Counted from the first letter of the stretch, positions 50,206-62,325 are shown. The stretch: 64,000 nt of DNA from Loxodes magnus (GCA_946699065.1 CAMPDV010001298.1:1-64000); one strand, 5' to 3'. Numbers and translations: made by a program. Notes: a model not told the origin generated them from the sequence alone.

Positions 50206-50950
50206 AGCCCGGCTAGCTCAGTCAGACTCTTAATTTGGTGGGTTCGGGCCATTTTGCATATCTTATCTTCTAAAAATGTTTATTCTATTTTTTCTTAGAG
50301 TTTCTGAAAGATCGATTCTCATTCATTTTTTTAATAAACTGTTTGCTGCCTTCTTTATGTTAATAATTTCTTTGTTTATCTTGAGTTATTTTTCCTGTAT
50401 AATTTACCTTCTTATTTTCAAAAAATCCTCGAGATTGTTTCTTATTAGTTCTCTATTTTATTTTTTTTTCATTTGATATGTAAGCAGTTTCTAACTTTTG
50501 CTTAGGTTGCTTTAATTTTTAACATCTTTTTGATTTCCATTCGGGAATATAATCTTCTTTAGGCTTTCTCTTTACAATCATCGGATCATTCATCTAAATT
50601 TTTGCAGTAATATGCTTTCAGTTAGCTCTACGATTTGATTAAATTTTGTTTCTAGTTATTCTATTCTTATAATTCCTAGCTTTTCATTTTCAATGTTCTC
50701 TCTTTTGAATTACTCATCAAGTTTTCATTTTTTCTTTCAATTTCTTGTACAGTTCTTTATAGCTTAAAATTTTTTATTGCATGATTTAGAGTTTTTAAAT
50801 TATTTTTTATTACGCATAACTGTACTAAGATGATTCCTTTTTAGAAGAGATTTTTTACTAGTAATTTTCCATTTTTTTTATTATTAATAGGTCGTTTTTT
50901 CCACTTGGAAAAGCTGATGTGATTTACTGAATGAATAGAATGAATAACAT
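50206..50950 (-). pseudogene. Coiled-coil protein remnant, frames broken
   Basis: Reverse-strand readings in more than one frame: MENYQQKISSKKESSQ near 50875, TVQEIERKNENLMSNSKERT and KMKSQELQEQNNQKQNLIKS at 50760-50650, MNDPMIVKRKPKEDYIPEWK at 50600-50530, and MKKKQNRELIRNNLEDFLKI with INKEIINIKKAANSLLKK at 50475-50330. Each part is typical helical protein. Introns could explain some shifts, but in-frame TGA pairs suggest decay. Further upstream, 51040-50998 reads VEPGWYAT, like the EPGWKAGS motif before the LINE-C endonuclease, so retroelement origin is possible. Confidence 0.35.
50207..50251 (+). pseudogene. tRNA-Lys(CUU)-like remnant
   Basis: GCCCGGCTAGCTCAGTCA matches the acceptor, D-arm start and A box of eukaryotic tRNA-Lys; GACTCTTAAT matches its anticodon loop with CTT; GGTGGGTTCGGGCC resembles the T arm and B box. 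The rest of the D loop, most of the anticodon stem and the matching acceptor 3' strand are absent, so it cannot fold as a normal tRNA. It lies at the end of a reverse-strand coiled-coil reading frame. A tRNA-derived SINE head, a 5'-fragment pseudogene or a retroelement-captured tRNA are the options. Confidence 0.6.
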
Positions 50951-51439
50951 GAATAATGAGAACACTTTTATATTAATATTAATATTGAAAAAGTTGCATA
51001 CCAACCTGGTTCTACGCACTCTATAATTAAAATTCTTTATTATATAAAAAAAATAGATAAATTAACCAAATTAAATGAGATAAACATAGATTATATAAGT
51101 TTATTTTATTGTATAAATGGCAACTTTTTTTCATATTCATGTTTTTAAAGAAAGAATTTTTAAAAAAATAAATTAACTTTGTCGTTTAATTAATTTAATC
51201 TCAAATAAATTTTTTAAATTACTAAAAACTTTATTTTTACGTAAAGATATGTAGTCGATAGATGCAAAATTTTTTTAATTTAAGATTTAAACAAACTTTG
51301 GTAAATTAATTGAGAAAATTTAAATTATAGAAAAATTAGTATGTTTTTTCTTTATTTATTTAAAAATTAAAAATAGAATTTTCATATTTTTGTAAAAATT
51401 TAAATTTAAATACAGAATTGGATCAAAGGCATAAGAAAG

Positions 51440-51963
51440 AGACCTTAACGTATTTTGAAATATTTAGCAAGACTAGAACAGCTAAACTCAAAACTAGCAA
51501 TAGAAGTAGAAAGAGTTGATTCACAAGTTAGAAAAATATTAGAAAATCAGATAAAATTGCTCCGTTAAATGAAACTGAAAGAATAAGAAATAATCTAATA
51601 ATAATTGAAGACAAAAATTACTCAAGATTTCAACTAAAAGACAAGTAAAAAGATGTTAATATTGTAATTCTCAAATATATCTGTGAAAAAGCTGCTAGAA
51701 GTTTCTCAATTTCAAGAAAGAATATTAAAACTGGTAGAAGTATTTGGAAAAATAAAAGAAGAGATAGTAACAACTAAAACTATAAAGAGAAAGACTATAT
51801 AGTAACAAATATGTTAAACTTGCAAGAAAAAATGATATCTAGTATCTAGGTGATTTAAGAATTCAAGGACAACAAGCATGGGCAAGGAGAAGAGTTTTAG
51901 AGATTTTCAAACTTTTATTTTATGTTTCTAGATCAATCTAGAAGTTGGCGGGAAAAAGGTTGA
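51440..51963 (+). CDS. Coiled-coil protein related to the repeat-borne gene
   Basis: Forward reading: LKYLARLEQLNSKLAIEVER in one frame, then (another frame) APLNETERIRNNLIIIED, DVNIVILKYICEKAARSFSI followed by SRKN, and NMLNLQEKMISSIQVIQEF to TGA 51961 (..SWREKG). The block around SISRKN aligns with VIVSDICTRIAKNFRISRKN of the coiled-coil gene at 5246/61282, so this is a diverged relative outside the long repeat. A frame change near 51530-51560 is not explained by an obvious intron and may mean a pseudogene. Confidence 0.4.
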
Positions 51964-52089
51964 AATATCTCCAAGATCGCCAAACATTTAATTTTGCATT
52001 TTTATTTTTATTTATTTTTGCAAAAAGTCTTATATTATACCTTTAATTTTCTTTTCATTCATAGTTCCATTTTATATTGAAATAGAGAG

Positions 52090-52760
52090 TTATAATTACA
52101 GCTCTATAAGATAAAATTTGAATTATTTCAAAATTAAATACTAAAATTTGCTAGAAGTATTCTCAGATTTAAATTAAACAATATCTAAAGTTCAAAGATA
52201 AGAAGAAACTGGGTAATTTATGCTATAAAAATTTAGTGAATTAATAATCTACTAAAAAAGATATTCGAACATTTTTATTCCGAAACAAATAGGAAATTTA
52301 GTAAATGAAAGAGATATTAAACTAAAAAGCTTTTCATATTCAGTCATAGTTAAAAAAATTTGCACTAACAAGAAATAGTAATGAGGAGTTTTTACTTAAA
52401 ACGTTTATAATCATGCGAAAATCATAAAATAAAAGATCGATATTCAATAAGTAAGCTTACGTTGTTTGGTAATATAGAAAGCCAAGCAAAGCTAATTGAT
52501 ATAAAAATAGAAGTCAAAATAAAAATATTGTCTGAAGGAATCAATAATTTTTAGAATTAAATAATTTCAAAGGTCTCAAATCGTATACAGCTGTGAATCA
52601 AACTAAGGAAATATGAAAAAAATTATTAACAAATTTTTATGTTGCTTTAAGGAAATAAGTAGTATCTTAATCAAAAAATAAATAAGCATTCTATTTTAAA
52701 TAAGCTGATATATGTAAGATCTATTTTATATAAATTAAAAGTCAAGATATTCATAATTTA
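52090..52760 (+). CDS. Probable coding region, frames unresolved
   Basis: Readable forward segments include LKFKDKKKLGNLCYKNLVNQ, LTRNSNEEFLLKTFIIM in one frame and, from about 52380 in another, MRSFYLKRLQSCENHKIKD, SKLTLFGNIESQAKLIDI and SKVSNRIQLWIKLRKYEKN. The two overlap between 52380 and 52640, where either could be real. An intron or a frameshift would join them. No family recognised. Confidence 0.25.
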
Positions 52761-53147
52761 AGATCTCTGCTATATAGATCGAAATTACGGCTAAGATATT
52801 TAAATTATTACAGCTCTTTATTTTTTTAACTTTACCTAGCATAGAGTAGACATTTTCTTTACCTTTGTTTTCTCTGGTGTTATTTTTTAAATCTATCATT
52901 GATTTAAAAGTAACTTCTCTTTCGATTTTTTTATATCTCAGATATTTCTGATATTTAAATCATTACAATGCTTTTATAAAGTAATTCGATTATCAATCGT
53001 TCAACTCATATTAATTGCATATCACTAGCATTTTGTTCTATGTAATAATTAAATTTTAATATACTACATCTAAACAAACGTAGATTTCAGTGCTTCAGTA
53101 GTAAAACGACTAATTATAATAATATTTAAAATCTGGTCCTACTATTT

Positions 53148-53417
53148 TCAATCAAATAAAGATAAAAGTATCCATTCTTTAAATGCAAATACTTGTGTTA
53201 CCTCTTTGATATTTTTCATATCTATATCAACCTCAAGTTTTAAAATGTATTTTCTTAAACTCTTTTCCGTTTTTACCGAAATATAAATCCCAGCTGGTAT
53301 TTCTACTTTCTTTCTCTATTTTTTAAAAGAGATGACGCCTCGCTACATATCTAAAATTTCAAAACGATTCTCTTTATCTAGTTTCCCATATGAAACAGGT
53401 TTACAGAAATTTCACAT
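53148..53417 (-). CDS. Small protein of unknown function, 89 aa
   Basis: From ATG 53417 (MWNFCKPVSYGKLDKEN..) to TGA 53148, 90 codons in one frame, with KVEIPAGIYISVKTEKSLRK and LEVDIDMKNIKEVTQVFAF; very protein-like and with little glutamine by TAA/TAG. The second codon is TGA (W). It lies 87 bp beyond the stop of the hydroxylase gene on the same strand. It could be a complete small gene or the last exon of a larger one. No family recognised. Confidence 0.5.
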
Positions 53418-53503
53418 TTTAAGAGAAAAATAAAGTAAAATAAAAGTTAAAATAAAGGAAAACAAAAAGCGTTTATTTTTAAATAAGATTTTATAAAGAG
53501 TTA

Positions 53504-54318
53504 TCATTTGTCGTGCTCTTTTTTCTCTTGACTGTAATATGTTCCAAAAATTTTGTCGAAGATTGTTATTATTGTTTCATAGTTAGCTATAATCTTATAA
53601 TGATGATCGAGATGATATTTGTATGGGAACTTATCCCAATGTGACATTACAGCAACCATCATATAACTTAAAGATATAAATACTTTGGCCCAGTAGTTAA
53701 TAGGAAATATTAGTATAGGGTAGAATAAATTTGACATAGAAACATAAGTTTCTACTATGTGATCGAATGCAAAATTAGTTATTCCAATCTTATCTTCAGG
53801 TTTTTACCATTAGGGATGAAATGAATGCCCATAACGATTTAAAAATTTGATATTATGTGATGCTCTATGCTATGTATACCACCAAAGTTCAAAACCTAGC
53901 ATCCATAACATAATATACGAATGACAGACTAAAAATATGTGCGACCCGTAGTGACTTTCGTTATGTCCTATAAGATAGTCCAATCGATGAACGTTTGCAT
54001 CAAAGATAAAACCAACATATTGACTGAAATAGACTTTATCCACTTTTTGAAACTATCGTTAGACATATCTTTATCTAAAACTTTAATAATAATATATAGG
54101 AAAGTAGTGATAGACGATATTGAAGCTAAGTCAACAATCCAATAAATGAGTCACATTGCCCAAGGTGAAGTTACTTTAAAAAAGTTGATATTCTGTGCTA
54201 TCTACTTTATATCTTCTTAATTAGATATTTCTGGATTTTTATAAGTTCCAATAACATACAATGAGAGGAATACACTTGTGATCCACAGGTAATCAGTCTT
54301 CTTCTTCTGAATTTTCAT
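53504..54318 (-). CDS. Fatty-acid hydroxylase / sterol desaturase family protein
   Basis: Integral membrane di-iron oxygenase of the family that hydroxylates or desaturates lipids and sterols in the ER. From ATG 54318 (MKIQKKKTDYLWITSV..) with a 20-nt intron at 54024-54043 (reverse strand GTGGAT..TTTCAG), 265 codons remain to TGA 53504. The histidine boxes are WYTQHRASH, YGHSFHPQW and YHLDHHYKIIANY, in family order, with membrane stretches before and between them; family members are usually about 250-330 residues. TAA/TAG give Q in HPQWQKPED; TGA gives W in PWAMWLIYW. The second box has HSFHP where HxxHH is usual, so the enzyme may have a variant site. Substrate cannot be told; an extra 5' exon is possible (see 54330-54720). 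Confidence 0.78.
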
Positions 54319-54329
54319 ATTTAATTATA

Positions 54330-54720
54330 AATAGAGTTATATACCGATTTAGGTGGATCCACGCTAATAAATTTTTTTATTTTATTTCCTCGAAGCTAAA
54401 TGTAGGTGGATACTCGTTAGAGCTTTTCCTTTTTAATGAAAATAGTTAAATTAATAGTATTTAGTATTTAAAAAGTCTTCAAAATAAATATAACAAAATG
54501 ACAATTAAAAAAATAAACGGCATCATATGCATTAAAGCTATTCAATGCATAAGCATAAAAACCCTTTTTCCCATCAAATACTATATCATAAACTTATTGA
54601 TCATATTCAATCATCTTTGCTAGCCTTCTTACTGAAATTATTTTTGATAGCTTAGACCATATAGCATTCTTTATACCTTTTTAATAATCCAAGGGAAAAT
54701 TTAATTTAATTTGTTTCGTT
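54330..54720 (-). CDS. Possible upstream exons of the hydroxylase gene
   Basis: Reverse-strand reading: LDYQKGIKNAIWSKLSKIIS, RRLAKMIEYDQQVYDIVFDG, GFYAYALNSFNAYDAVYFF, then unresolved sequence and either KKFISVDPPKS or, in another frame, NEYPPTFSFEEIKQKNLLAW. A 38-nt GT..CAG interval across 54306-54343 would join DPPKS to KKKTDYLW of the hydroxylase in frame. Both parts look coding, so the hydroxylase may have an N-terminal extension or a separate small gene lies here. Confidence 0.35.
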
Positions 54721-55361
54721 TCATTTTAATTAAAGTATATATTTAAAGGATTAAAAGTAATAAAAAACTGAAAGTAGCAAGTTCAAACGAACCAAAAAAC
54801 AACTTCAAAGTACTAGCCTCAGAGTTAATAAATCCATTAAAGTATTTAATTGATTATTTATTGGAGCATTACTAGTTAAATTAATATATTATTAAGATTA
54901 CTAGACTCAGTATCTTTAATTAAAGATAGCCTAATTCTGTATAATACTTCTTATTTATGTATCTTAATAAACTAACAAGATACATTAAACCTTTAAATAT
55001 ACTATATATTTCATTCTAAGCTTTTATTTACAAGAAATTTGCTAATAAGTATATTAAACTAATTTAAAAATAAAATCTAGCTTTAATGCTTTTTATGGTA
55101 GTTAATATTTTAGATTTATTTTAGCTTAAAGATATAAGGAAAATCAAAATAGAGTAGTATGATCTAAATTAAGAAAAGGGAAGTTAAGCAGATAGAGTTT
55201 TAAAGGATTAGACTGATAATGTTTTCAAGAGACTAAAGTATGAATGCTTTTGTAATTTTGGGGTTTAAATTTATGTCTATTGAATAGTGAAGTGAATGAA
55301 GCAGCAAATTCAATCTAAGATATTGCAAAGTTGGAAAAAAGACAGCAATTTTTTATATTCC

Positions 55362-55466
55362 TTAGAAAATATTAAATTAAATTAAATAATGTTTGCCTTT
55401 CAGCTTAATAAAATAATTTTTATGATATCACTCTCATTCTGAAGCAATTAGGTTCTTTAGAAAATA
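55362..55466. repeat. About 95-bp indel flanked by a 10-bp direct repeat
   Basis: TTAGAAAATA occurs at 55362-55371 and 55457-55466, bracketing sequence absent at the matching place of copy 2 (near 21520). Either a small insertion in copy 4 with target-site duplication or a deletion between short repeats in copy 2. Confidence 0.55.
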
Positions 55467-55605
55467 AAAAATAAACGCAACTGAAAATTTTTGATTTAAG
55501 ATAATCAAGAAAATGAAAAACTTAAAGAGTGTGTACAATTATGCTACTTTGAGAATTTAAATCTCAAACTATTGCATGAATATTTCAATCTAAATTTTAT
55601 AAAAA

Positions 55606-56103
55606 TCATTGAATATTTGTAGTTCTAGAAGGATTTACACTTTTTTGTTTTTTCAAAAGGACAATTCTTAGATTTATAAGTTCAAAATAGACATTTTGGC
55701 AACCCCTTTGGATATGTACATTTCTCATTTAATAGCAACTTTTTATTTAAGACTTTGATTAATTAAATTTTAGTGACTTCTTTTTTATTCATTTAGAAAC
55801 ACTGGAATTCTATAATTATTTAATTCTTCTGTAAAACTTTTGTTACTCTATTTTATCTATAGAAACACTTGTTAAACCATGCTCAATATCCAATCTTTTA
55901 CTACTTAAAAGCTTAAATATTTTTTAAATATCAAGCATGCATTTTTGTTGTAATTTATTATTTTATTTTATTGAGAAAAATTGTAACCTAGCAGCTATTT
56001 CATTCTAGATAGCAAATGATATTCTTAAATCTTTTAATTAATAAATTTCAATTTAAGATTTAAAACTCTTATCTTGTAGGTTTAATTTTTTTCTCACTTT
56101 CAT
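55606..56103 (-). CDS. Helical protein, intact in copy 4
   Basis: ATG 56103 (MKVRKKLNLQDKSFKSQIEI..) to TGA 55606, 166 codons in one frame: SFAIQNEIAARLQFFSIKQN, CMLDIQKIFKLLSSKRLDIE, YRRIKQLQNSS, then RNVHIQRGCQNVYFELINL. Copy 2 carries the same protein in two frames. One internal TGA reads as Trp (VSKWIKKK). Opposite strand at 55460-55640 has a competing protein-like frame (LKECVQLCYFENLNL), so the C-terminal part is less certain. Lysine-rich, no recognised family. Confidence 0.45.
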
Positions 56104-57500
56104 TATGTTTATTTAAATACTTTCTTATTACTACTAAAGACTGTATTCTTTTTAAATTTTATGACTAAAACCAACTAGAATTTATTGTGACATTAATTTT
56201 AGTTTTAAATAACTTATACTAGCTAATCTAATACTTATATTATCTCATACTACAAAGAAATATATTATGTTAAGTTTACTCTTTCTATTAATTCAGAAAA
56301 TAATAATAGAAGATATTAAAAATATGCTTTCTTAAAAAAACTTATAATTTTCTTAAGAGCAAACAACTAATTTTAAGAAAGAGAGTATTAATAGTGATAA
56401 CTATGTTTTTTGGATAAGTATAGAATAATAGAATTAAGTTTTTATCTTTAAATAATCTAGAATAATTTAGGTATTATTAATTAGAAATGATAATTACAAA
56501 AATAACATAAATAATAAATATAATATTAGTTTGCTATAAAAATAGAAAGTTATCTAAATGTATTAATTATAACTAATCTAATATCTAAATTAAAGAGAAA
56601 TTAATTAATAATTAATAAAGCTAAAAGGATAAAATATTAAGTATTTAATAGACATAATTAAACATATTAAAGCTTATTTTAATAATAAAATTAAATATTA
56701 CTATTTAATAATTGTAAGATATAATTAGTGATACACCATTTATAGCTAGTTTAAATATTTACTTTCTACTACTTATATTTATTACATTTATATATTTTGC
56801 TTAGAATCAACATTATAATAAATTATATTAGTTTATTATTATAAGAGAGACCATTATAAATAAAAAGTTTTAATTAAATAGTAGTAAAAAAGTGGGCAAT
56901 TAAAAGAGTTTATCTTATAGATTCTAAAAATGCTTTTTTAAAATAATTTGATGTTTTTTAATATTTATTCAAACTAATTAATAAGAAACTTAATTTTATT
57001 TCATTTTTTAATTAGTAAAAAGATTAAAGAAATCATCTTTTTTGATTAAATGTAAGTGAAAAATAATAATTAATAACAGTAGATTTAAAAGAATTGTAAT
57101 ATTTTATTTATTATTTAAAAGAGTCTATAAAGAAATAAGGTTTTCTTATTAAAAGTCTTTGATTTAAAGCACGAATAAGTAGTAACTAATAAATGCATAT
57201 TAAAGTTATTATAATAAGGATATAAATTCTTCATTATAAAACTTTTGATATAATAAATTATCCTTATATTTAAAAGTAAAAGGATATAAAATAATTAAAA
57301 TTGTAAAAGTTTGTACACTATTAGTTTATTATATTGTCTTGTTTTAAGACAAAAATAGAAAAATTAATGTTTAAGAAATGAGATATTTATAAATATGTTT
57401 AATAAATAATTTCATTGTTTAATTTTATTGAAATTAAGTAAGTAAAATTAATTGAGTTATTTTAATTAAATAGTTATTGAATTAAGTTATAAAAATTAAA

Positions 57501-58587
57501 ATGGTGAAAAAAGAAACGGAGAAAAAAGAAAAGCAATTTACTAAAAGTATTTTTTTAAGAAAACTCTTAAGAGCGAGAAGCCACATCCTAGGGAAAATAT
57601 CTCTACTTCATTTTAAGTATGAAATTCTGCCTAACTTATGCTACTAAAAGTTAATAAACAAGATCAGTTATGACCAAAGTAAAGGTATTTCTTTAATATT
57701 TTTTAGACTAAGTCCTTACTGTTCATTCTTCAGCTGTGTTATCGTTATCCATATCAAGTGACCTGAATTGAATAGTATCAAGTTCAGGATATCCTGAAAA
57801 TTCGATAAAGATCTGGAATTTCCAGACAGGTGCTCTCCAAAGAACTATAACAGGACATACTTCTTTCATTTACTCGGTAGTAATATCCTCAGACTCTAGC
57901 TATATAGTATCAGGATCTGATGACTAAACCATAAAGATCTGAAACTTATAGACTGGTGCTCTTCAAAGAACTATAACGGGGCATATTGGCTCAGTTTACT
58001 CGGTAGTAATTTCCCCAGACTCTAGCTATATAGTATCTGGATCTTACGATGCAACCATAAAGATCTGAAATTTCCTCAATGGTGATCTCCAAAGAACTTT
58101 GTCGGGACGTACTTCTAGAGTTACCTCGGTAGTAATCTCCTATGACTCTAGATATATTATATCGGGATCTTGGGATAAAACTATAAATATTTGAGATTTC
58201 TAGACTGGTCAGCTTGTACGAACTCTTACTGGGCATTCAGGTTATGTTTCATCGGTGATTGTGTCTAAGGATAATAGGTATATAATATCGGGTTCTGGTG
58301 ACAGTACTATTAAGATATGGGACTTCTCTTCTTGCTAGTGTATTCGTACTCTTCAAGGTCACTCAAGTTATGTATCAAGTATTCAGTTAAGTGTTGATTC
58401 AAGTGTTATCTTTTCTGGTTCACGGGATAATACAATCAAGATTTGGAATTTTGATAAGGATGAGTGTATATAGACTTTGTAAGGGCATACAGATGGAATA
58501 TAATCTATAGCATTGAGTGTTGACAATAGATGGTTGGTATCGGGAGGATTTGACAGGACAATAAGAAAGTGGAGAGTTTCGAGTTGA
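57501..58587 (+). CDS. Seven-bladed WD40 repeat protein (copy 4)
   Basis: ATG 57501 (MVKKETEKKEKQF..), 28-nt intron 57679-57706, seven blades, TGA 58585; 353 codons after splicing. Blade tips are again different (GHTSFIY, GHIGSVY, GRTSRVT, GHSGYVS, GHTDGIQ), including loss of the conserved His in blade 4 (GRT) and Trp-to-Arg or Phe changes in the S-W-D turn of blades 6 and 7 (SGSRD, SGGFD). TGA encodes Trp in NWIVS and in several IKIW strands. Same gene order around it as in copy 1. Confidence 0.88.
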
Positions 58588-61281
58588 GTAACTTATGATT
58601 TGACTTAATTTAATTTTACGATTAAAGATATAAGATATTGGTAATGTATTTAAATGAATGTTTAATGTTAATAATGTTTTTAGTTATATGAAGTTTTTTA
58701 TTTATTTAAAATTTGTTATATTGTTAAATATTCTTGGTTTAAAATAAAGTTTGAGTAATATAGGTTATAGAAATTAGTGAGGTATGTTGATTTAAAGTGG
58801 TAATGTTTAAAAATATTAAAAATATTAAAAATATAATTTTGTTAAATGAAAGCATGAAATAAATTTAAGTTTAAATTTCATGAAAACAAAAAATTTGTTT
58901 TTTTTGCTCAGCGTTTTACACTACCAAAGATTTTCGGCACGGAATAAATTTAATTATTTCGGGATAAAAATTTTAAAATAGGAATAAAATTTCAAGAAAA
59001 AATTCCAAATATAAAAGATTTTTGAGAAAAAATAGGAATTAAAAAAATTTTATATTAAAATAGAATTTGGAAATTTTTTTTGTTGAAATGGTTTTTTGTA
59101 AAAATTAAAAAAAAAATTTTGTTTTTAAGAAAATTTTTTGAAAAAATTTCATCAAAACTTTTTTTCTTTTTTATTTAAAAGTATATTTTTGATAAGGTTA
59201 ATTATGTTTGAAATTATAAAAAAAATTTATTGTTTATGCTTTGGAAAAAATACAATTTTTAATTTTGAACATCTTTTCTAGTAAATGAAAATTTTTTTTT
59301 TAAAATTTTTAATATTATAAGAATTTACTTAAATGAAAAGGATCTCAAGAAAAAAGGAGATATAATAAAATAACCATGAAATCATGAAAAAATTATCTTT
59401 TTTCGCTACAAAAGATTTTCGGGATGGATAAATCCTTTTCTTAAACGGATAGAATTTTAAAAGATTTGAAAAGTTTTTTAAATAACTTTTAAGAAGTAAA
59501 TATAAAAAAATAAATTACAATTTTAGGAAGAAATAAATTAGTTAAAAAATTTTTCTATAAGAGGGCTTAAAACTACCTTTTTAATAGATATTGCGAATTT
59601 TAAAAATAACTAATCTAAAAAGAGCTAAAAAATCTCTTTATAAAAATATGATCAATCAAGTAGAAAAAATGAGGTTCAATATATCTATAATAATAAATTT
59701 TAGGCCAATTTACAAAGAATCTAAAAAAAGGAATTAAACAAGGATCTAAATAATGTATCTAACCTAACTATATAAAATATAGAAACAAAAATTTATTAAT
59801 CAAGTTTAAAAATATTCTGCTTTATTATAATAATTATAAAAATATTAAAAATTTAAGATTAGTAAAAGAGTTTTGAAAAGAGCTTACTACGACTAACTAT
59901 CTATTTTTAGTTTGCGAAAAGATGTTAATTTAGGAGAGAAAAATTAGTTTTTAAGAAAAAAATTGCTATATTAAGTATTTTTTCTCTTTAAAATTTTTCT
60001 CATTCTGTAATATTAAAAGAAAAGCTTTAAAGATAAACTTTCTGATTTTAAGCAACTTGAATATATCTACTATGTATATAGAAAATTGATTTTATTTATT
60101 AATCTTAAAATTTGAATTTCTAATGAAGCTATTTTATTAAAGTTGAAAGCTTTTTAAAAAATAGATTGATTATTTATCATATAAAAAGCATTTGCTAGTA
60201 AACTATATAAATAATTTGAATATATGGAAAATGATAAAAATCTTCACTTTCTTGTAAATTATCTTATATTCCATCTAAAATAAGAATAAAATTATATTCT
60301 AATATTAAATAATAAGAATTAGCAAAATGAAAGTGTAAATAATTAAGAAATCAATATAGTTTTGATTATATCAAAAAAGGTTAAAAGCTTTAATCTTTTG
60401 TATAATTAAAATAATATACAAAGTGTAAGTTAATAACTATTATAATTATATCTATAAAAAATGGGAAATATTTCGTACAATATAAAAAGAAACATATATA
60501 GCATAATAAAAAGCAAAGTTTCTACTAAGCCGATAATGGTAATAGTACACAATTTCATAAAGAACCTTAATAATGAGCTAGTTTGATTCTAAATGATTAG
60601 ACAACTAAATTATAATTGATAATTTAAGGATTCCTTTAATAAATGTTTGGTTTAATATACAATATAGTAATTTTTAATTTAAAATACTAAATATTCATAA
60701 ATATAATAATATTTAAAGTGCTTTATTTAAAATAAATAAAAAAAAGCAACTAATTTAAATTTAAAAGATCTTATCAAGAAATTAAATTAAAATGTTTTAA
60801 TATTCATTTTCTAATTAAAAATAGTTATTATTTTTTGTTCATTGATCTATTTTATTTATGATTAAAGATTGTAATTAATGTTTTCATAATGTCTGAAAAA
60901 TTGTTAGATTATTTAAAGATAAAAAATTAACTCTTAAAATCAATCCTTTTATAAGATAAACAGAAATAAGAGGAATTATAATTAAAAAAATTCTAACAAA
61001 CAAATTTATAAGACAAAAAAATTAATTTTATAAGAGATCAATTGAAGATGTGCAAGAATTTGAGAGCAAAAATATTACAGTTAATATCAAAATATTGTAA
61101 TCCAAAAGCCATAGATGCAAAAATTGATGCTCAAATTAAACTACAAATAGATTTATTATTTGGTAAATTAATCTAGAAATAAGAAATATGGCATTGCTTT
61201 AACAGATTTATTGAGAAGTTTAATTTATCTTCAAACTTAATATCTTTTTTATTTATTATTAAATAATAGTAATTAAAAAAA

Positions 61282-62078
61282 ATGGATTCTTAAAATCTTG
61301 TTCCCGGCTTTTTCTTCAGCAAAGAAGAGAAAAAAGCTCTGGAGAAAAAGCAGCCATAAAAAAATTAGCAAGAGTCTTCTTCTCCCCACTTACAAAACTA
61401 ATAAAAACCTAATAACTATAATAAACACCTCCTAAAGTAATGAAAAGAAAGGAATCTAATATAATAACAGGAAAAGAACTTCCATCAAAGATAATTAAAA
61501 AGGAAATCAATGTTTATTAGTTAGTATTTGAAATATCCAATCTCTAGGAAGATATTAAAGGGCTTAAGTAGGAAAATTAAGAACTAAGAAATTTATTATC
61601 GCTTGGATAAGATAACTTAGAGATTAGAATTATTAATCAAGAAAGGGAACTCCAAGCATATTCGAACATTTAAACTGAACATAGATAAGAAACAGCAAGG
61701 CTTGGAAATATCGTATAAAAACAAGAGTTGGAGTTTATTAAGCAAAAGAATATTAGCACAACATAGCTAATTAGACAAATTAGATGGAATTAGAATAAAA
61801 AGAGGTTATAAATCGAAAACCAATCAGATAAGTAAGGAAGAAATGCTACTACTGTAATAGTAAGTGACATTTGTACAAGAATTGCTAAAAATTTTAGAAT
61901 TTCAAGAAAAAATTTTGGCGTAAAGAATAAGAAAAATACTAGAGGCTCTATTGAAACTAGCATGGAGATATTTACAGAAGAAAATGATGTGAAGTACCTT
62001 TTGAAATAATAAGAATAAGAAATCAAAGAAATTGAGAAGACCTTAGTGAAGATAATTTCATTAGAAAGTCAAGAATGA
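61282..62078 (+). CDS. Coiled-coil protein, repeat copy 4
   Basis: Second copy of the gene at 5246, same length (797 bp with the putative 20-nt intron). Differences include E to D in the LQEEIKG heptads, A to E in the GSIATSM segment and a synonymous change nearby. Preservation of frame against a background with many indels supports a protein. In the zinc-knuckle-like alternative frame copy 4 shows TGA where copy 1 has TGG, which is neutral to the main frame. Confidence 0.6.
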
Positions 62079-62325
62079 TGAGTAGTATTGCTGATAAAAC
62101 AACTTATTTTAAACAGTGTCCAGATTGACACTGTTGAACATTTTAATTTCATTATCATTATTAAATAATAGTAAAATTAAGAGTTTACTATGTAATTTTA
62201 AAACTTTTTATTATATGTATAGTTATATTAAAATTATGTACGAATTATTTAAAAATTAGATAATTAAAAAGATGATGGGAGCTGAAGTTGATTCTCATAA
62301 AACCTTTTAGCATTTTGGATAAGGT

